DNA from: Balneolales bacterium
GTDB taxonomy: Bacteria; Bacteroidota; Rhodothermia; Balneolales; Balneolaceae
Reading direction: 5' to 3'
Length of the DNA: 6,149 bases
Assembly: GCA_022360375.1 (NCBI GenBank)
Contig: JAKSCW010000488.1
Location: 1-6,149, forward strand
The notes beneath the pieces were generated by a model that was not told the DNA's origin, searched no databases, and saw only the letters and a program-made list of their open reading frames with translations. Positions within the stretch are counted from its first letter, which is position 1. Each line of letters begins with the position of its first letter. The position numbers and the translations under genes are program-made. Shown one piece after another: positions 6,149-6,149 of the stretch.

Positions 6149-6149
6149 A

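Overview
The window looks like ordinary chromosome from a member of the Bacteroidota/Rhodothermota group, possibly a marine Balneolia-type bacterium. This placement is inference from several hints. The genes have AT-rich leaders with little or no Shine-Dalgarno sequence. There is a TAnnTTTG-type promoter element, a DUF2911 protein, a spondin-domain lipoprotein, and a threonine dehydratase of the kind with a short ACT-like tail. The succinate dehydrogenase A and B subunits are adjacent and resemble those of Bacteroidota. No rRNA, tRNA, CRISPR array, transposase, integrase or phage gene is visible.

Layout, left to right. Positions 2-433 (+) are the C-terminal third of a threonine dehydratase (ilvA), cut by the window edge. 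A stem-loop at 479-509 follows it. At 598-810 (+) is a 70-residue UPF0175-like HTH protein with no toxin partner nearby. A candidate promoter at 830-860 precedes a class V aminotransferase-fold PLP enzyme at 947-2092 (+). That gene ends exactly where a convergent gene for a membrane-anchored DUF2911 protein ends (2093-2761, -), with no base between the two stop codons. A 196-base divergent intergenic region (2762-2957) carries three TTAACC repeats, two of them within imperfect inverted repeats. It leads into a 448-residue lipoprotein built from two unequal spondin-like units (2958-4304, +). A strong bidirectional terminator (4328-4364) separates this from the sdhA-sdhB operon on the minus strand: sdhB at 4409-5161 and the C-terminal half of sdhA at 5174-6148, running off the right edge.

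Functionally these are mostly unrelated transcription units. Two belong to core metabolism: isoleucine synthesis through ilvA, and the TCA cycle and respiratory chain through sdhAB. The others are a PLP enzyme of unknown substrate and two envelope proteins. No clear new multi-gene system is present. The items most worth a second look are the unequal duplication inside the spondin lipoprotein, the zero-gap convergent gene ends, the orphan UPF0175 protein and the repeats in the 2829-2890 region. No gene-free stretch exceeds about 200 bases.
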